Positions 48,501-60,679 of a stretch of DNA of 64,000 nucleotides are shown here, in pieces; position 1 is the first letter of the stretch, and every line of letters begins with the position of its first letter. The stretch lies in the NCBI GenBank assembly GCA_022393335.1, contig JAJEKB010021087.1, positions 1-64,000 of the forward strand. The letters run 5' to 3'. The stretch comes from Macrotrachela quadricornifera (lineage: Eukaryota > Rotifera > Eurotatoria > Philodinida > Philodinidae). Under the pieces are notes generated by a model. That model was given only the letters and a program-made list of their open reading frames with translations, was not told the origin of the DNA and searched no databases. A program made the translations under genes and the position numbers.

Positions 48501-50625
48501 TGAACCTTTGCATGCTTTATTGAGTGCTTCTTGAACGATCTTTTCACTGACATTATCAAGAGCACTCGTTGCTTCATCCAACAGAAGAAGACTAGGTTGT
48601 TTTATAAGAGCACGAGCCAATGCTATTCGTTGCTTTTCACCGCCGCTTAATTGAACACCACTTTCTCCAACAAGTGTGTCATATTTCTATATAAATAAGA
48701 TGAGAACAAAAATTAAACATGTCCAATAAGAAATAAAATATGCAATACAAACATCGGGAAGTCGCATAATGAAATTATGTGCATTAGCTTGTTTTGCTGC
48801 TTCTTCAACTTCATCTCTTGTCGCTTTTTCTTTTCCGAAACAAATATTCTCATATATAGTTGTTGAAAAGAGAATCTATTTTAATATTTATATTATGCGA
48901 CACAAATAATTAGAGAGACATACGGGTTCTTGATTGACAATTCCAATGTGTTGTCGAAGTTGACTGAGATTATACTCGTTAATTGGACGCCCGTTTAATG
49001 TGATAGTACCCGATGAAGGATTATAAAAGCGAAGTAGAAGTGATACACATGTACTCTTTCCTAATTATTTCAGAAAAAATAATTTTTTCAATACGTATGT
49101 ATTAATACAGAATGAATCATGAATATTCTTAAGGGTACCCTCCCCCCTTTTTCGACCAAAACTTTGAAAAATTTTCATTTAAGCATTATAAGTATAAAGT
49201 GTCGAAAATCTATAAAGATTTACCATTTTCTATGAGAAACATCAACATTTTCATATTATTTCGATTTTCTAGAAAACCGAGTTTTTGAAGGAAAAAGTGG
49301 AGACGGGCCTCTGTTTCTTCGCCCAAGTGCATTCGATTGAGGCAGCAAACTATCAGAAATAGTTGGTTCAAAATTAACAACTCCAACATTTCAAATTCTG
49401 AAGTATGCAATACTAGTTGATTCACTGCCCAAAGTTTTCTAATCATACATTTTACTTTACACAAACAAATTTTGACATCTAAACTAACTATTTCTGATAA
49501 TTTGTTCTATTGATACTAATATTGTTTTATTCAAAAAGTTTCTTTTCATTTTTTTTGTTATTCTCTGAAATAGTAACTGCAATTATCTATCAATTGCTTC
49601 ACATGTATTTTTCTTAGTTAATAATAGATCAAATTTTCTATTGAGGTCAACAATAATACTTAGTAGAATCCTAGAGAAAATACTGAATTCAGAATATCCA
49701 TGCACTAAAATGCCTCAGCAAGGGATTCCATATAGGTATTCAGAGAATTCTCAGAACTTTTATTGGTGTAGGTGCTGCATTAGCTATCCATACTAATATG
49801 TTGAATGAATAAATACTAGGGCGGATATTCGCATATGGTATTTTACTGAGAAAAGCTCTAAAGAGATCCTAAATTTCTCGCAGTCTGCGTAGCAACTGTT
49901 CATTCACCGTTTTTTGCATACACACATCCATAGAAACAACTCGATAAAATATATAAAATTAATACTCTTATATTAATTTTTTCTAAATTATTTCGTGACA
50001 ATTTATTAGGCAAAAAATGCCAATCTCGATCGTAAATTGAAAGAGGACTACCATGAAGTGGTTTGATGGAGGCTGGATCAACTCGAGCTCGATCAGATCA
50101 CAAGATTTGATCTGTTTGAGTTTTCAGAATTGGAAAAATTAAATTAAATAAAGTGGAAAAAGCTTTCAGCGCAATCACTACGGGATTAAAAAAGTGAAAC
50201 ACGATGAAACTTGTTATATTGTGAATAAATGTGATCAGTACCAACGTCGTTTTTTGGAAGTACAATGTATTTCTATAGTCAGTATGAACTCCAGATAAAG
50301 GATAGATATTAAAAACGTTATTCAGCCTCGTAAATTGCATAGAGCATATACAAGATAGAAGTAAAAGTAATGATTTAAAAAGAAGTGAATTTGAAGGTAA
50401 TCTCTAACTCAAACATGTTATATTGTGTGCATGTTAATCGAAGGATCACAATTTATGTTCGAGAAGCATGTGCCCATGGTGAATCATGTCATGATCTGAA
50501 TTTTAAATGATTCTCATGTTACATATGAGACATGCTTCAATCATCGTTCTTACTATGTTTTCACTCTAATAACAAGTTTACTGTAGAGTACTTGAAAACC
50601 TTGCCCTTTTCTGTAATAAATTTAA

Positions 50626-50661
<36 letters not shown>

Positions 50662-53600
50662 GAGAAAAAGAGGTTTGTTATGCTACCTTTGCCTGTCGCT
50701 CACGGTCTGTGATGTTACTCTTGTCTGTCAGTCATGTTCTGTGACACTACTTTTACCTGTCGGTTATGGTCTGTGATGGGGTTCTTGCTAAGATGTCTGT
50801 CACGTCTGTGATGTGCTGTTGCTAAGACTATCTGTCATGTCTTCGATAAGCTGTTTCTAACGTGTCTGCCATGTCTGTGACGCTTCGTTGCTAAGGATGT
50901 CTGTCACCTCTGTGGGAGGGGAAAGGGGGAGGCCGTGAGTGAAAATTTTTACTCCTAAACACTTCAACATTCTCTTTTAGATCGTGTTTCAGAAAGTTGT
51001 TATAAATTTCTTTTGAGAGAAACTAAAATGAGAAAAGTCGAAGATTAGGTTCGATCATCAATATATTTCAATTTTGACAATAGAGATCCTAAGAATCCTA
51101 TACAACATTACTCAGTTAAATATTTGATCAGAACCTTCAAGTACTCATTGACTAGATACTTTCCAACAGGGTACCCACTCGAGTACTTTATATGTATCTA
51201 ACAATACTTTAAGGTACTCTAGCACTCGAAATTTTCTCGGACATGTTATTAGCAGAGAACTTTTTAGAGTACTCTTAGCTCAGTACATTAACTAAGGATG
51301 TGTTTGTCTACATTATCTGTATGAAAAAAGGTTTGAATAAAGCCCTATCATTAGTATAAAAATTAGCCCATTTGATTGAACCAGAGTGGAGATATTTAAA
51401 TTTTTTATCGTAAAGATATTTATAATTCACTATGTATTAGACGTACCACAACCACTTGAGCCCACTAATGCAGTTGTTTCGCCAGCACGAGCTACTATAT
51501 TAATGCCCCGTAAAACTTGTACGTCTTCTCGGGCTGGATATGTGAAGGTTACATCGCCAAATACAATATCACCGTTTGTATCAATGGACTCTTTGTCTAA
51601 TACATTTTCACCCCATATTTGTTCTTCATTCATACTTATTTCGGATGTCTAAATTGCGTAAATAGAAAGACAATATGTTGACATGTGTGAACAGTCACGT
51701 ATTTTAGTTTACCTCATTCAAAATTCGGTATGGTTCTACTGCTGCACCTTGTGCTTCTGATAATGTTTGGAAGAATAGGCCAATAAAGGAGATAAAAGTG
51801 ATACCTTGTGCGAACATAATCACTACCTATACAAAAATAAAAACATTATGTAGTTTATTTTATTACGTATCAAATAAATAACTAACAACAAGAATATGGT
51901 TTATCGTGGTTGAATGAGTTCCAGCAGAATGCATAAGTATTAAACCAAAAGTAAAACCAATTGAATAAATTATGTTAGTCATAAGAAACGACCAGCCAGT
52001 ATAAACACCATATACACTACCTTTGCGCACACTGCTCCATTCAGTCGCACGTAATTCCTTTCCGTATCTAGTAATAATACATAACATTGTGTTTTCGTGC
52101 TCTTATGCAAATAAATTACTATTGTAAGAATTGCTTACCGTTGTTTTTCGAATTCTCCGCCATTAAGTGAGAAAACAGTTCGAATAGAGCTGAAGATTTC
52201 TTGAGCAATTTGTCCTGCTTTCGAATATGTATTCAATTCGTTCATTGTTTCACGAGCAGTAAGCTATTCTTATTAATACAAATTAATTTAATCAAAAATA
52301 AATGCATACCTTAGAAAACAGGTAAGTGCCACCAAGAATGAATGGTAATAAACACAGCATGATCAAAGTTAGTTTCCAATCAGTAGTAAAAGTTACAATT
52401 ATACTAAGGACACAACATAGAGTTACTTCAATTATTACTGCTAAATTAAAGCCAATGCCTTGAGTGATCATCTCAATATTACTATAAGGAACACTTGTTT
52501 AATTCTACTTATTGAAAATTTGTAAATACTTACTCGAAAAGTTTGCTGTTTAATTGACCCGTTGCACCCATATCGAAATAGAGAATATTCTAAAAACACA
52601 CAATATGCCTTACAGAAAGTATTGAGGTCAGAATATCCATGTACCGAAAAGGCCTCAGCAAGGTATTCGATATAGTTACATAGAAAATTCTCAGGAATTT
52701 CACTGATGCAGTTACTGCATTAGTTATCTATACTAATATGTTGAATGAACAAATACTCTCACAGTATTTTGCTGACAGTAGTGTCACATATCCAAGATTT
52801 TGGAGATGCCACTGCGTCTCCTGAAGAAGATGTTGTATCTCTCGCAGAAGATGAGGGTGAGGATGTAAGAAATGTGCATCTCCCTCAGGAGACACGGTGG
52901 CATCTCTGAATTTCTGGATATGTGGCACCACTTTGCATCAATGTGTGGCGAATATTAAAAGACGATCTTCGGCTTCGTTCCTATACAAAAATGATCCAAC
53001 CGACTCTTTTCGATGAGCAAGAGATCAAATATTATGACATTGATGATGTCTATAATTCTCAAAACGAACGAATGTGAGCAGTTAATCACGCTCACGCTGA
53101 TGAAAAGGGTGGCATTAACCAAAGACGAAAGTTTCTGCAAAAAGTAACGGAATGGTTGGATGTCTGCTCCAAAGGCCACAATGCTCCTGGTAATCTTGAA
53201 TAAAGAAACGATCTATCATATTGTCTATATCGAAAAAATGCTTCCTATTACATTGAAATATGGGAGTCAAGTTTTCGGTAGAAACTGGTTCTTTCAACAA
53301 GATAATACCAAGCCTCACTCGTATCACTGAATACAGCAATGCTGTCGAAACAATTTTCCATCCTTCATCGACAGTGATCGTTGGCATCCATACACTGCCG
53401 ATTTAAATATCTTAAACTATGCAATTTGGGATGAACTTGTCAACCCTACGAATTGGGTCAGAATTAAGTCAAAAATAACGTTGATTTAACAGCTATGATT
53501 GTTGGTTAAAAATAGTCGTAAATCAGTTGTTTTTGAAAGTTGTGGTCGTTGAACCACTCGATTATATCGCATGTATCAAAATGATGGAAAATATTTACTT

Positions 53601-56600
53601 TAATAAAAAATAGCATCTTTTTGTAGAACTTGAGACGACACATCTTTTTAAAAAAAGTTAACTTGATCGTATAAAAATTGAAGATGTCACCTGAATACTG
53701 AGAGGGTCATTTATTCTGACCCATCCGTTAATTTAATATGTTCCAAGTGAAACTCGAAGTGCTCAATTAGATCGTAAAAATAATTTTTCTATATGTACTA
53801 CTTAAACCGAGAAAAAGGTATTATATGCAGTATTTCCTGTCCCGATTTGCTTAAAAATAAGTTCCAATAAAAGTACTGTCGTAGCAAGTATAATATAATG
53901 AGTTTTATCGATTGCTCAAAACCGTTTCGCAGTGCCTCAATCTCACGCAGAGAAGATAGCGCATCACGAGGTGCTATGAGTATTTTTTGCAGTATTCTCT
54001 AGCTTGATTCGCATAGAAAAATGTTAAAACAAAACATTTTCCATTCTAAGTAAAACTCAACAAGATCAATCAAATAAAAAGTAGTACTTTCACAAAGCTT
54101 AGATTTATGCAGAAAAATATGTACTTTAATAGAGAGACACAACATACGATATGTTGAATTTTTCTAGATACACTGTATGCTATCGAGAAACAGCTTTCAG
54201 TGTCAGATGCAGCTTGCCAAGTTCTATTTGGAATACATGAAAATAGCATCAGAATATACTTCATGGAGAGTTGGCCCTGAAAAGACGGGCAAATATGGAA
54301 AATCGGGCCGATCAATCAATGAATTCTTGAGAATGGTGCATGCTGTTAGCGTCAATGGAGATCACTCTATTACTGCTGACATCCAGTTATATAGGTTACG
54401 TGTTAATAGACTTCTCTTTCCTCTCCATATACACCTTATTATATACTCTCTATACTCTATTTTTTTCTTAATTTATCTTTGATCTCACTTTATCTCTCTT
54501 GATCAACTTTTTTTTCTCTTTTTTCTCTTTATCTAGATCTTGATCTATTTCTTTACTATCCCTCTCATCATTATTTTTATCATATTGATCCTATTCTTTT
54601 TTTGTTATATCTTTATTTTGGTTGTATTATAAATAAAATCTTTTTTCGTCAACCTCGAAGAAGAAACATTTAATCTCATTATTCGATCTGGATAAGTTAT
54701 TTTCTCTTATTTTACGTGTATGTCCTTGTTCCGATAGCAGACCGGAAAAAGACATAGTATTCTGCCTCGATGTAGAGTTGAGACAGCAGTCAATCCATAC
54801 GAGAACCTCACACATGGTATCGAATAAAGATTTGTAGCATCTTAGTGTGCTATTTTTCTACGAATCGATCCAAGAAATACTACAGAATATGTCAAAATTA
54901 CTCGATTAAGTAGCAATTTCTCTGCATGAGTTGGGGCTATCGATAAACAATTTTCAGCAATCGATAGAGTTCATTGGATTGTTTTTGAAACGTTAATATT
55001 ATTGTCAGAACATACTCATTTCTTAATAGATCTACTTGAAAAGCGACTAAATCTAAACCTTATATATCATACGCATTTTGTTCAGAAAATAGGGTTTTTT
55101 ACATCTTAGAAGCATAAAATTATCGTATAATGACATGATTCAAAACTTTTCTAAGACCTCATATTTTTAAAAATTCATTGAACAATATGGGAAGTCCTAT
55201 GAAGAATTGTGCTCTTAGTATTTTTGAAATGTCTTCTCTATTATCATCGCGATTGAAGCACTTTTTATTACCAAAAGATACTGCTTCAAGTTTTCTACAA
55301 AACTAAATATAACTCGACTCAAATACTGTTTTCGCTATATTTTAAAAAAAGATGAAAAATAAAGACATACAAACAAATATGAATGTCCATATTTTGTATC
55401 CTAGTTTTTTGTCACTTATTTTGGCCTATTATAAAGAAACAAATTATACCAAAAACTGTAGCGTGAAAGGTTCTATAATTTCTAGAAGACCAGTTATTTT
55501 ATGGTTGCAGCTTTTGTTTTTTAAATACATAAGATTTAGAATGATAACACTCCGACCATGCAAAACTGGCTTATATTTTTGGTGCAAGATGAATTTATTG
55601 CTTTTCTCATTTCGTCTTTCTATAATTGTTCTTTGTAAATTGTAGAATTTTTCACGTTTCATCTTTTGATATATTTTGTTTTTCTAATAGAACATAATAA
55701 ATGACAAAAAAATGGAATGCAAAGTGTGATCATTCATTATGTTAAGTCTATTAGTTTTAACAGTTTTTTATATGTCCTTATTTTTTATCTTTGTTACATA
55801 TATTCAAAAACGTATTTGTGTCGTCATATACAGCTATATACTGAATTTAAAGCTCTATCCTTTAATAATAAAAAGTGTTCTAATTACAGTGATAATAGAG
55901 AAGAAGTTTCAAAACTCCTAAGAGAGTCATTCTATACGGGACACTCGATGTATATATCGATTTTGACAAAGTAACGTAGAATATAAATGGATTTATACAA
56001 TGACTTTTTTCTGATATATTAGTTATGTATGTAACTGTTTGACATACTCGCTGAATAATGGATCGAAACAGAGAAACACTTGCACATGTAGTTTGTCGTT
56101 TAGAGGTCACTGAAAAACAGAAATATTCCAGGAAACCGCCCACAAATTGAATAGCGCCAAGAACTATATATCGAAAAAGCATTTATAAATTGTTTTTTAA
56201 TGCTAAAAAAATGTCCATTATTCGACTTACTTAGCATCCACCGAATTAGCTTGGCCATTCGATCTTGCAATGCAGTTGGCAATGGACCCGATATTGTAGT
56301 CGTTTCAATAAAATCATGATGGCAATACCTAAGGTTAAAGAATTAGAAAAAACAACTAGATAAAATAATCTACAGAAACAGTCATTTGCCTATGCAGTCG
56401 ATCATAGTTGAATGAGTTAAGATTAATACCGAATGGACATCCATTCTCGTTTGTCATAGTATCCGATAAATTTTGCACTAGATAAAAACATTTTTTGGAT
56501 TGTGCTAGATGAGCAAATGAGCCAGTGAGTCCACCAAAAATAATCAGATAACCAGCATAACTCCCAGCTTGTAGAACGACACCGAGCAAACCAAAACATA

Positions 56601-56954
56601 TCCATAGAAAATCAAGACAATCCGCAAAACGAAACTAAAAGAAATGATGTTAACATATAAATGCCTCTAATTATTATTGTTTTTACATACTAGACGGAAA
56701 AAACTGACTGATATTATTTTCTTTTTTGGCTTATTATTGGGATCCATTGTAGAGTCATCGTTATCATCCTTTTTAGCTATAAAATATTCACGCCAGTCTG
56801 AAAAACTATGATAAACAGACGATATCGTTAATTTATTTGCTTGTGGTCATTTGTCAAAAGCTTACTTGCTAGTCCGTTTTTTATTAGTATTTCGACCATC
56901 ATTTGTCGAGACACTGTCTTTACGATTTACCAATAAGGGCTCCGTACCATCCAT
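45502..56954 (-). CDS. ABC transporter, ABCB/P-glycoprotein (MDR) family, full length
   Basis: ATP-driven membrane exporter of the full (TMD-NBD)x2 type, 1338 residues, 29 exons. Exons: 56954-56866, 56805-56691, 56634-56390, 56328-56231, 56160-56048, 52589-52534, 52481-52310, 52263-52139, 52067-51887, 51826-51713, 51648-51447, 49060-48924, 48875-48753, 48686-48506, 48455-48219, 48153-48104, 48046-47891, 47827-47723, 47669-47304, 47177-47077, 47029-46889, 46825-46772, 46712-46610, 46527-46425, 46369-46349, 46294-46221, 46159-45959, 45910-45764, 45708-45502. NBD1 near residues 465-705: Walker A GSSGCGKST, signature LSGGEKQR, Walker [13 protein letters not shown], switch IAHRLTT. NBD2 near 1095-1335: [38 protein letters not shown]1 lies in exon 3 (about 70-105), TM2 in exon 5 ([15 protein letters not shown]). 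Every catalytic motif is present and no frame break was needed, so it is probably functional. Substrate unknown. The first 70 residues are less certain. Confidence 0.93.
49680..49850. repeat. Low-copy repeat, copy in intron 11
   Basis: Shares CAGAATATCCATG, GCCTCAGCAAGG, TACTAATATGTTGAATGAA and nearby blocks in order with 52618-52770 in intron 5 of the same gene. Non-coding. Confidence 0.65.
50623..50661. repeat. (TA)n microsatellite
   Basis: About 19 TA dinucleotides with one TG interruption. Confidence 0.9.
50670..51030 (+). repeat. GTCTGTGATG minisatellite repeat
   Basis: Eight or so degenerate units such as GGTCTGTGATG, GTTCTGTGACAC and GTCTGTCACGTCTGTGATG, then a G-rich stretch and CTCCTAAACACTTCAACA...GATCGTGTTTCA. 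Same order as in 5181-5695 (inverted) and 60480-60670. Confidence 0.65.
52618..52770. repeat. Low-copy repeat, copy in intron 5
   Basis: Matches 49680-49850 in the same orientation: CAGAATATCCATGTACC, GGCCTCAGCAAGG, ACTAATATGTTGAATGAA. The match ends where the 52777 hairpin begins. Confidence 0.65.
52777..52933. mobile_element. Small hairpin MITE
   Basis: Inverted arms starting AGTAGTGTCACATATCCA and ending TGGATATGTGGCACCACT, with inner GAGATGCCAC and GTCTCCTGA blocks paired. About 157 bp. Confidence 0.7.
52935..53730 (+). pseudogene. maT-related mariner relic
   Basis: 5'-truncated and heavily decayed: pieces of [56 protein letters not shown] and [10 protein letters not shown] are readable across several frames with stops. 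Order and spacing match the element at 43149-44701. The right end TGACCCATCCGTTA (53717-53730) is an altered version of that element's terminus. No left terminus found. Confidence 0.75.
54395..54600. repeat. Pyrimidine-rich low-complexity tract
   Basis: About 200 nt of TCTC/TTCT-rich sequence on the plus strand (purine-rich on the transcribed sense of the ABC gene), with little internal periodicity. Confidence 0.6.
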
Positions 56955-57102
56955 TTTTTCAATTGCAGCTACTAATATTGAAAGAAAGAAAAAACAAGTA
57001 ATAGTATAAAAAGAAAAATATATTTAATACAAACGATCGGGTAATGATCCGCTTCATTAAGCATACAGTTATCCTTATTCGACGACGACTATCGTGTATT
57101 TT

Positions 57103-60100
57103 TACTAATGTTGGATTTTTTAAAAAGTATCAATGACTATTTTACGCATAACTCTTGATCAGTTTGAGCTATCGAGCTGTGATTTTCACCGCTCGATAGA
57201 GCAAGGTGGAGGACATCTACCAATATGAGATTTATTGGAGTCGTGACTTTTTATTATGATCATATCGGAATTTGAATCTTCTTCAATGCTTCATTCCTTT
57301 AATCTTTCGGGTCATGTTGAATCAAATAATGCTATATTGTAGTCCACACATAGTTCTATATATGATATAGTTTTCAGAATTTTCCATTGCGTCCTTGAAG
57401 AATAAGACATTCTACACTGAACGTCTCTGACACATTTTCGTAGACGGAATGAGTGTTGATCATTAATATATATTCCTCTTCTTACTTGTACGAAATTGAC
57501 TAACGTCATTTTTCCTTGTTGGAACACTTCTTATAAGATAGTTATATATGTATCCGTTATGGTCTGCAGATTCGACCATAGTCAACTAAAGAGTACATTC
57601 GCTTTTTTCATATACTATCGAACTGCAAGAGAATTCAACGTATTAATCAGAATGTACAGTAGTAGTAGTGAAATATGATTGGCTATTGACTTGTTCATAA
57701 CAACATTCTGGACTTTTCTGTTCTTTACTTTCTATGCAGTGTACATTTTTCTCTAGTCATGTCCTGCGTAAATGGGTATGTGCATGATTTTTGCGCTCTA
57801 CTGCATACTTTCTTCGTTTCATCCTTATTTTTGTATCGAATACACATTCTTTCTTGATTGCATATTTTGGGTGATGCAGCTCTTTGTGTGATGGCATGCA
57901 CTGAAGGCATGTTTCGTTCTTTACTGGTTTGACATGTTCTGCATTCATACTCATTCGTTTTATTCCTTATCGAATATATACGGAGTGAGATTTGCCACAT
58001 TCGCATTACTTAATAGTGAAGAAAGTTATAAATATATACGGATTCTATCGTCTAAAGACACTTTAATTCTGATGACCGGTCGAGAATATTCTGTCGAAAT
58101 CGAACGATTGTTTTTGGGTGATATCATTTGTTGAATCAGAGAAAAATGGTTCAACAATCCCTCTCAACAACATATTACAGCACAATCAAACCTGTCTTGG
58201 AATATCAATTAAGTCGATTGATAATTTGAAAAAAGAAATGCGTGAATTTATTGAAGAAGAGCGGCAAGGGCATAACGAAGAGCGTAAGATTTATTTCCTG
58301 CGTAATCGAAGCTCAACCACTGTCCTATTATCTTCGTGCGATACCTTGACGGTTCGTACAACAATACCGAGTATCGTATCGTTAGAAGCAATTATAGTGA
58401 GCCATGGTAAACTGTATCCAGCAGTGTCAATGGCAAAATCGTTGGTTTCAGTTACTGAACCGAGACCACCAAAGAAGGTAGGTAATGTTAGACGGAAACC
58501 AGTCGTACTGAGCGCATTTGCGGAGGACACTATTCGATACGTTTTCCGTGAAATGCTCGGCGAAAAAATAAATCTGACAACAACACCTCTTCTTGAAAAA
58601 ATACTAGCGGAATATCCATATTTTCTTATTCAAACGAAGTCAACTTTTCTCAAAACGATGAAATATTTTGTGTTCAAAAATCGAAAAACATTAAAAGTGA
58701 TAATACCTCTTGAGTGAGTTGTTCGTATCTATATAGAAGATGTTGTTGAGCGGATATGATCACCTGTTTTCGTAACATTTCAGTTCCGTCTCATTTATGC
58801 CACAACGAGCTACTTATTTTCAATATCTAGACCGTCTTCGCACCGATGGCGCTCAAATTTATTAGGATGATGAAACATGGTATAACATTGTGGAAGAGAA
58901 CCAATCTATCTGGTTGAGCGATCATGGTGAGGGTCACCTGAGAAAGAGTGACAGTAAAGGCAAAAGAATTACCATTTCCGTCATGATTTCAAAACAAGGT
59001 TTCTACGAGCATACAGTCGATATCCTTCGGTACGACGAAGCACATTCAATGAATAGTGATTATTTCATCGAATGGGTTCGTACAGCAGCTGCTCATTTAC
59101 GTAACCGTCATTCTGAATCAGTTCAAGAATGCATTATTACTGATAATGCAACATGGTACTGTGAAATATGCGATGATGCTAAACCACCTCGACGATCCTG
59201 GCGCAAGGATTACATCAAGCAGTGGCTTCAACAACATAAAATTGAATTTTATGGGTTAATGACAAAAGCGCAACTATTGGAATTAGTTTTTGCTAATGAC
59301 CCTTCCAAAAGGTTCAAGGTTGATGTGGTAGCTTCTCAATTCAATTTCCAAATACTTCGTCTACTCGTAAAGCATTGTGCATTAATCCAATTGAACTTGC
59401 TTGGGCAGGTCTTAAGAAATACTTTCGAAAACATAACACATCTTTCGTACGAATAATACATCTTATTTCTTTCTCTGATAAAGAATTTCATTAAAAGGTA
59501 CACTGGTTAACATATTCCGCTATTCTTTTCAGTGTCTGTTAGAAATAGAAGTATTATCACGTGAATTCATCGATATAATTGACGTCAGTTCCTGTTAGAA
59601 GTACATCGAACATGTGCACAAAATCGAAAAGAATTTTCGTGCGACTGATGCTTTTGTAGAAGAAACTAGTGAGTCTGATCTTATCGATTTACAATAAGGC
59701 GATGATCAAGATGTTGATATCGACGGGAACGAAGATGAAGACAAAAGGGAACATCATGATGACAATCACGATGAACATGAAGAACAAGATCGAGATGAGC
59801 TAAAGATGACAATGTTAAACACATGGGCAATACTTGACTACAATCATCATCTTCAATTATTTTTTATTGTTCTCTATTTTCTCGACATTTTTCAGTTCGA
59901 TAGTACATGAAAAAAGCGAATATACTCTTTGGTTAACTATGGTCGAATCTGCAGACCATAATGGATACATATATAACTATCTTATAAGAAGTGTTCCAAC
60001 AAGGAAAAATGACGTTAGTCAATTTCGTACAAGTAAGAAGGTGAATATATATTAATGAACAACATTTATTCCGTCTACGAAAATGTGTCAGAGACGTTCA

Positions 60101-60414
60101 GTGTAGAATGTCTTATTCTTCAAGGACGCAATGGAAAATTCTGAAAACTATATCATATATAGAACTATGTGTGGACTACAATATAGCATTATTTGATTCA
60201 ACATGACCCGAAAGATTAAAGGAATGAAGCATTGAAGAAGATTCAAATTCCGATATGATCATAATAAAAAGTCACGACTCCAATAAATCTCATATTGGTA
60301 GATGTCCTCCACCTTGCTCTATCGAGTGGTGAAAATCACAGCTCGATAGCTCAAACTGATCAAGAGCTATACGAAAAAAAGCCGTTGGTACTTTAAAAGA
60401 AATCCGACATTAGT
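57103..60414 (+). mobile_element. IS630/Tc1-type transposon with 520-bp inverted termini
   Basis: Left 57103-57624 and right 59893-60414 are inverted copies along their length, for example left CATAGTTCTATATATGATAT with right ATATCATATATAGAACTATG. The outer 60 nt are more diverged. Between them lies an intron-containing DDE transposase. It lies just upstream of the ABC transporter start. Confidence 0.88.
58118..59700 (+). pseudogene. IS630/Tc1-superfamily (DDE_3-like) transposase, damaged
   Basis: Exon 1 to about 58714 has an N-terminal coiled stretch and a helix-turn-helix-like segment (FAEDTIRYVFREMLGEKINL); a 67-nt intron follows (GTGAGT to TTTCAG at 58781). Then SFMPQRATYFQYLDRLRTDG, an in-frame TAG, DDETWYNIV (first catalytic D), KGKRITISVMIS, ECIITDNATWYC (second D), KAQLLELVFANDPSKRF, and after a one-base shift NPIELAWAGLKKYFRKHNTSF (catalytic E). 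All three acidic residues remain; one stop and one frameshift disable it. A later segment (EHVHKIEKNF) and a run rich in D, E and H (59700-59810) look like the original C-terminal tail. Confidence 0.75.
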
Positions 60415-60670
60415 TAATTAACTAGCTAATTAAAGCTTCGATCACGTTCTGCGACAGATATTTAATTAATTAGACACGAATTAATTAATTAATCAAGATG
60501 TTGGTGACAGTCTGTAATGTTTGGCGACTATCAAAATGTACGTGATGACTTTTGACCCCTGTCGGTCACAGTCTGTGGAGGGAAAGCGGAGGCGAGTGGG
60601 TCCAAATTTATACTCCTAAACGTATCAACACTTTCTTTCAGATCGTGTTTCACAAAAAAAATCTATATAT
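60415..60670 (+). repeat. TTAATTAA-rich stretch and third GTCTGTGATG-type copy
   Basis: 60412-60495 has several TTAATTAA words. It is followed by GGTGACAGTCTGTAATG, GGTCACAGTCTGTGGAGGG and ACTCCTAAACGTATCAACAC...GATCGTGTTTCACAAAAAA, the same order as 50670-51030. Confidence 0.55.
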
Positions 60671-60679
60671 GAATTTTTA

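Larger units (their letters stand above)
49061..51446 (-). other. ABC transporter intron 11 (2386 nt), splitting Walker A
   Basis: Lies between GSSGCG and KST of the first nucleotide-binding site: exon 11 ends TGTG|GTACGT, exon 12 begins TTAG|GAAAGAGTACA. It contains a repeat shared with intron 5 (49680-49850), an AT microsatellite (about 50623-50661) and a GTCTGTGATG-type repeat (50670-51030). Confidence 0.85.
52590..56047 (-). other. ABC transporter intron 5 (3458 nt), transposon-filled
   Basis: Phase 0: exon 5 ends CGA|GTATGT, exon 6 begins after GTTTTTAG with [14 protein letters not shown]. It contains the shared repeat (52618-52770), a small hairpin (52777-52933), a mariner relic (52935-53730) and a pyrimidine-rich tract (54395-54600). 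54600-56040 is AT-rich with nothing recognised. Confidence 0.85.

Noticed and set aside
58291..58530. Minus-strand 79-codon frame
   Set aside because: Antisense shadow of the IS630/Tc1-type transposase exon.
59700..59815. Independent gene for a DE/H-rich peptide
   Set aside because: It lies inside the transposon in line with the transposase C terminus and has no start of its own.
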